Shown here in pieces: positions 61,288 to 64,000 of a stretch of DNA of 64,000 bases. Each line of letters begins with the position of its first letter. Position 1 is the stretch's first letter. This DNA is from Streptomyces sp. H27-H5 (GTDB lineage Bacteria; Actinomycetota; Actinomycetes; Streptomycetales; Streptomycetaceae). The stretch spans positions 34,855-98,854 of the forward strand of contig NZ_JAPNLK010000022.1 in NCBI RefSeq assembly GCF_026627505.1, read 5' to 3'. The notes beneath the pieces are model-generated. The model was not told the origin of the DNA. It was given only the letters and a program-made list of their open reading frames with translations, and did not search any database. Made by a program: the position numbers and the translations under genes.

Positions 61288-61530
61288 TCAGCGGCGACCC
61301 CGCCTGCCGAGGAGTCCCGCGACCGCGAGGAGCACGCAGCCGAGGCCGGCCATGACGGCGTTGCCGAGGATCTCGCGGCCGTCGGGGACGAGCAACCGCA
61401 GGAAGCCCAGGAAGCGGATGAAGCCGAACCACTCGTGCAGCAGGGCGCTGACGCCACCGACGAGGAGGACACCACCGAGGAAGGTCACCACCCCCTTGAG
61501 CGGGTGGTCGGCGGAGGGTGAGGAGGCCAT
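61288..61530 (-). CDS. Small two-helix membrane protein
   Basis: 80 residues from ATG 61530. Two or three hydrophobic segments: GVVTFLGGVLLVGGVSALL, FIRFLGFLRLL and ILGNAVMAGLGCVLLAVAGLLG, then an Arg-rich end. No recognised family. It lies between operator sites 7 and 8, and is in the same direction as the acyl-CoA dehydrogenase gene, 103 bases ahead of it. Confidence 0.6.
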   Translation of the reverse strand: MASSPSADHPLKGVVTFLGGVLLVGGVSALLHEWFGFIRFLGFLRLLVPDGREILGNAVMAGLGCVLLAVAGLLGRRGRR

Positions 61531-61634
61531 GGGGGCACCGTAGGAGCCGGGGCGCGGCGCCCGCATCGAACTTCCGGCGCGCACGCTCGCGACGAAAGAG
61601 AACAACCACCCGCACCACGTCTCGCGCACTAGCG

Positions 61635-61651
61635 TCTGACGCAGCGTCAGA
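61635..61651. promoter_or_regulatory. Palindromic operator, site 8
   Basis: TCTGACG-CAG-CGTCAGA, a perfect 17-bp palindrome, 15 bases before the second thiolase start codon. Confidence 0.75.
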
Positions 61652-61665
61652 TATACCGTCGCCCC

Positions 61666-62871
61666 ATGCCTGGACTGTCTGGACCGCCCCGAACCCCCAC
61701 CGCCACCGCGCCGCGCCGCCGGGTCGCGGTCGCCGGCGTCGCCCTCTCGGACTGCGGCCGGATGGACGGCCCCACCCCCTACGCCCTGCACGCGCAGGCC
61801 GCCCGCCGGGCCCTCGCCGACTCCGGACTCGACCGATCCGTCATCGACGGCTTCGCCTCCGCCGGCCTCGGCACCCTGGCCCCGATCGAGGTGGCCGAGT
61901 ACCTGGGACTGCGCCCCACCTGGGTCGACTCCACCTCCGTCGGCGGCTCGACCTGGGAGGTGATGGCCGCCCACGCGGCCGACGCCATCGCCGCCGGCCA
62001 CGCCCGGGCCGTCCTGCTGGTCTACGGATCCACCGCCCGCGCCGACATCAAGGCCCGCAGGCGCACCGCGAACCTCTCCTTCGGCGCACGCGGACCCCTC
62101 CAGTTCGAGGTCCCGTACGGCCACACACTGGTCGCCAAGTACGCGATGGCCGCCCGCCGCCACATGCACGAGTACGGCACGACCCTGGAACAGCTCGCGT
62201 CGGTGGCCGTACAGGCCCGGGCGAACGCCGCCACCAACCCGGACGCCATGTTCCGCACCCCGCTCACCGTGGACGAGGTCCTCTCCTCCGACATGATCGC
62301 GGACCCGTTCACCAAACTGCACTGCTGCATCCGCTCCGACGGCGGCTGCGCGGTGCTGCTGGTCGCCGAGGACCTCGTACCGGACACCGCGAAGGACCCG
62401 GTCTGGATCCTGGGCACCGGCGCCTCGGTCTCCCACACCACCATGTCGGAATGGGAGGACTTCACCGTCTCCCCGGCCGCCGTCTCCGGCCGCCAGGCCT
62501 TCGAACGCGCCGGGCTCACCCCGGCGGACGTCGATCTCGCCGAGATCTACGACGCCTTCACCTACATGACCCTCGTGACCCTGGAGGACCTCGGCTTCTG
62601 CGCGAAGGGCGAAGGCGGCGCGTTCGTCGAGAAGGGCCGACTGCTGCGCGACGGGGAACTCCCCGTCAACACCGACGGCGGCGGGCTGTCGGCCTGCCAC
62701 CCCGGCATGCGCGGCCTCTTCCTGCTGGTCGAGGCCGTACGCCAACTCCGCGGCGAGGCCGGCGCCGGCCAGGTCACCAAGGCGGGCGGCCGACTCCCCG
62801 AGGTGGCCCTGGCCTCGGGCACGGGCGGCTGGTTCTGCTCCTCGGGAACGGTCATCCTGGGCCGGGGCTGA
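61666..62871 (+). CDS. Thiolase-fold lipid-transfer (Ltp-like) protein
   Basis: 401 residues from ATG 61666. Thiolase superfamily, distantly similar to the 48002 gene: VAVAGVALSDCGRMDGPTP, VDSTSVGGSTWEVMAAHAADAIAAGHA in the active-site region (Ser where thiolases have Cys), ADPFTKLHCCIRSDGGCAVLL, LAEIYDAFTYMTLVTLEDLGFCAKGEGGAF and VNTDGGGLSACHPGMRG. Such proteins take part in side-chain cleavage of CoA esters, usually with a DUF35 partner; the only DUF35 in the window is 12 kb away. Operator site 8 lies 15 bases before the start. Confidence 0.85.
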   Translation: MPGLSGPPRTPTATAPRRRVAVAGVALSDCGRMDGPTPYALHAQAARRALADSGLDRSVIDGFASAGLGTLAPIEVAEYLGLRPTWVDSTSVGGSTWEVMAAHAADAIAAGHARAVLLVYGSTARADIKARRRTANLSFGARGPLQFEVPYGHTLVAKYAMAARRHMHEYGTTLEQLASVAVQARANAATNPDAMFRTPLTVDEVLSSDMIADPFTKLHCCIRSDGGCAVLLVAEDLVPDTAKDPVWILGTGASVSHTTMSEWEDFTVSPAAVSGRQAFERAGLTPADVDLAEIYDAFTYMTLVTLEDLGFCAKGEGGAFVEKGRLLRDGELPVNTDGGGLSACHPGMRGLFLLVEAVRQLRGEAGAGQVTKAGGRLPEVALASGTGGWFCSSGTVILGRG

Positions 62872-62997
62872 GACCCGGGCCGTCTCTTGAGGATCGTGCC
62901 GGGGCCGCGGCCCTCACCGACGACCTGGTGCTGTGGCCGGAAAGGTTCACCGTGTGATGACAATCCACCCGTTGATGCGATGGTGTTCGATGGCGCC

Positions 62998-63672
62998 ATG
63001 ACCAGTGAGAAGAGCGACGCCGACTTCCACGCCACCCTCCACTCCCTGCGCGTGTGGGACACCCGGCTGCCCACCTTCGACCCGGACACGGCACCGACCG
63101 ACCCGCTCCCCCTCTTCCGTGAGTGGCTCGTGGACGCCGCCAAGGCCGGGCAGCTCGAACCGCACACGATGACCCTGGCCACGGTCGACGCCGAAGGGCG
63201 CCCCGACGTGCGCACGTTGATGCTGCACGACGCCGACGAGCGGGGCTGGCACTTCGCCTCGCACGCCACCAGCGTGAAGGGCCGACAGCTCGCGGCCCGA
63301 CCGGACGCCGCCCTCGGCTTCTACTGGCCCGCGGTGGGCCGGCAGATCCGCCTCCGCGGCCGGGTCACGGCGTGCGGACCCGAGGAAAGCCGCGCGGACC
63401 TCGCGGTCAGGTCCCGCGGCGCGCTCGCCGCCGCGCTGACGGGACACCAGAGCGAGGTCCTGCCCTCCCTCGCGGACCTGGCCGAAGCCTCGGCGGCGGC
63501 GTGGGCGCGCGCGGGCGCCGAGCCGGACGCGGTGGCGCCGACGTGGACGCGGTACGTGCTCGACGCGACGGAGGCCGAGTTCTTCCAGGGCGACGCGGCC
63601 CGCCGCCACACCCGCCTCCACTACCGCCGCACCCCCACCACCCCCTGGACCCGAACCCTCCTCTGGCCCTGA
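62998..63672 (+). CDS. Pyridoxamine 5'-phosphate oxidase-fold protein
   Basis: 224 residues from ATG 62998; ATG 62980 is possible. A split-barrel flavin-binding fold: FREWLVDAAKAGQLEPHTMTLATVDAEGRPDVRTLMLHDADERG and FASHATSVKGRQLAARPDAALGFYWPAVGRQIRLRGRV match PdxH-like proteins, with the C-terminal RRHTRLHYRR close to the PdxH end. It may oxidise pyridoxamine phosphate or use another flavin or F420 substrate. It follows the thiolase gene by 126 bases. Confidence 0.85.
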   Translation: MTSEKSDADFHATLHSLRVWDTRLPTFDPDTAPTDPLPLFREWLVDAAKAGQLEPHTMTLATVDAEGRPDVRTLMLHDADERGWHFASHATSVKGRQLAARPDAALGFYWPAVGRQIRLRGRVTACGPEESRADLAVRSRGALAAALTGHQSEVLPSLADLAEASAAAWARAGAEPDAVAPTWTRYVLDATEAEFFQGDAARRHTRLHYRRTPTTPWTRTLLWP

Positions 63673-64000
63673 CGGGACGGGCCCGTCCCCCACCGAGCCC
63701 AACGGGACTCCGCCGCGCGCCTCAAACGCCGGCGAGGCTGGATTGCCGACCCGAACCGGAAGGGTGGCCCGGACCCGCGCCTCAAACGCCGGCGAGGCTG
63801 GGGTTGCGGGACCGGCCGGCGAGGCTGGATTGGCCGGACCCGGACCGGGAGGGTGGCCCGGACCCGCGCCTCCAACGCCGGCGGGGCTGGATTAGCCGGA
63901 CCGGCCGGTGAGGCTGGATTGACGGGGGTCGGACGGTTGGTCGGGGGCGGGGACGGGGTGGGGTGTTGGCCGGGACGTAGAAGTGGGATGTGTGGCGCGT
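63673..64000. other. 328-base gap at the right edge
   Basis: Holds the dispersed repeats listed separately and then GC-rich sequence to the edge (TCGGGGGCGGGGACGGGG). No coding region that I can support. Confidence 0.5.
63717..63920. repeat. Array of dispersed CGCCTCAAACGCCGGCGAGGCTGGATT repeats
   Basis: Copies begin near 63717 and 63777 (full), 63866 (one base changed), with shorter GGCGAGGCTGGATT pieces near 63815 and 63903. The unit is also found inverted at 28332-28400. This unit type recurs between genes in many streptomycete chromosomes. Confidence 0.7.

Overview
The window is a 64 kb piece of a Streptomyces chromosome. This follows from the very high GC content with strong third-position GC bias, GTG/TTG starts, GC-rich hairpin terminators, rare TTA codons, and marker genes typical of the genus: futalosine-route menaquinone genes, an afsK/afsR/afsS regulatory set, an Xre-DUF397 pair and an FO synthase. 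I see no tRNA, rRNA, CRISPR array, insertion sequence or phage gene, so this looks like core to sub-core chromosome and not a mobile island.

Layout. 1-8.6 kb: the end of a DUF3152 metalloprotease-like protein, a small LuxR-type HTH protein, the menaquinone genes mqnC and mqnA flanking a Ser/Thr kinase, a cold-shock protein with a structured leader, and a secreted lytic transglycosylase. 8.6-12.1 kb: an SDR followed by fbiC (FO synthase, the F420 chromophore enzyme). 12.2-25 kb: housekeeping and unknown genes, including a tyrosine phosphatase-like protein without its catalytic loop, an ADP-ribosylglycohydrolase-like protein without its usual metal ligands, an F420-type LLM oxidoreductase, an ATPase/Xre/DUF397 regulatory trio, an APC permease and decayed genes. 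25-31.6 kb: aldehyde dehydrogenase, D-aminoacylase-type amidohydrolase, two LLM oxidoreductases and an SDR. 31.8-39.1 kb: a candidate transmembrane terpene cyclase, an L,D-transpeptidase, a deletion scar joining a broken histidine kinase to a broken efflux adaptor, an ABC pair, a hydrolase, a NUDIX protein and a secreted protease. 39.3-44.3 kb: an amidohydrolase divergent from afsR, then afsS. 44.4-54.7 kb: IclR, a methyltransferase, an acyl-CoA ligase divergent from a thiolase/DUF35/enoyl-CoA hydratase operon, a MarR/NmrA divergent pair and a cyclophilin. 54.8-63.7 kb: afsK, a TetR regulator, a deazaflavin-dependent reductase with an acyl-CoA dehydrogenase, a second thiolase-like protein and a PNPOx-fold protein.

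The main result is a shared palindrome, CTGACG-N3-CGTCAG, found at eight places, seven of them 15-100 bp ahead of a start codon and the eighth paired with one of those seven. The genes behind it are SDR-fbiC, an LLM enzyme (two sites), LLM-SDR, a TIM-barrel amidohydrolase, acyl-CoA ligase // thiolase-DUF35-hydratase, acyl-CoA dehydrogenase-deazaflavin reductase, and a second thiolase. Together they read as a dispersed CoA-dependent catabolic regulon for a lipid-like or terpenoid substrate, tied to its own F420 supply and probably controlled by a TetR-family repressor. The TetR gene in the window is a candidate but carries no full site of its own.

Other points: afsR contains an in-frame TTA codon (possible bldA control); afsK lies about 10 kb beyond afsS with catabolic genes between; and several genes are broken (thioesterase, DNA-alkylation-repair protein, histidine kinase, efflux adaptor, a Ser/Gly-rich exported protein). 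All functions are inferred from sequence reading alone; no database search was run.
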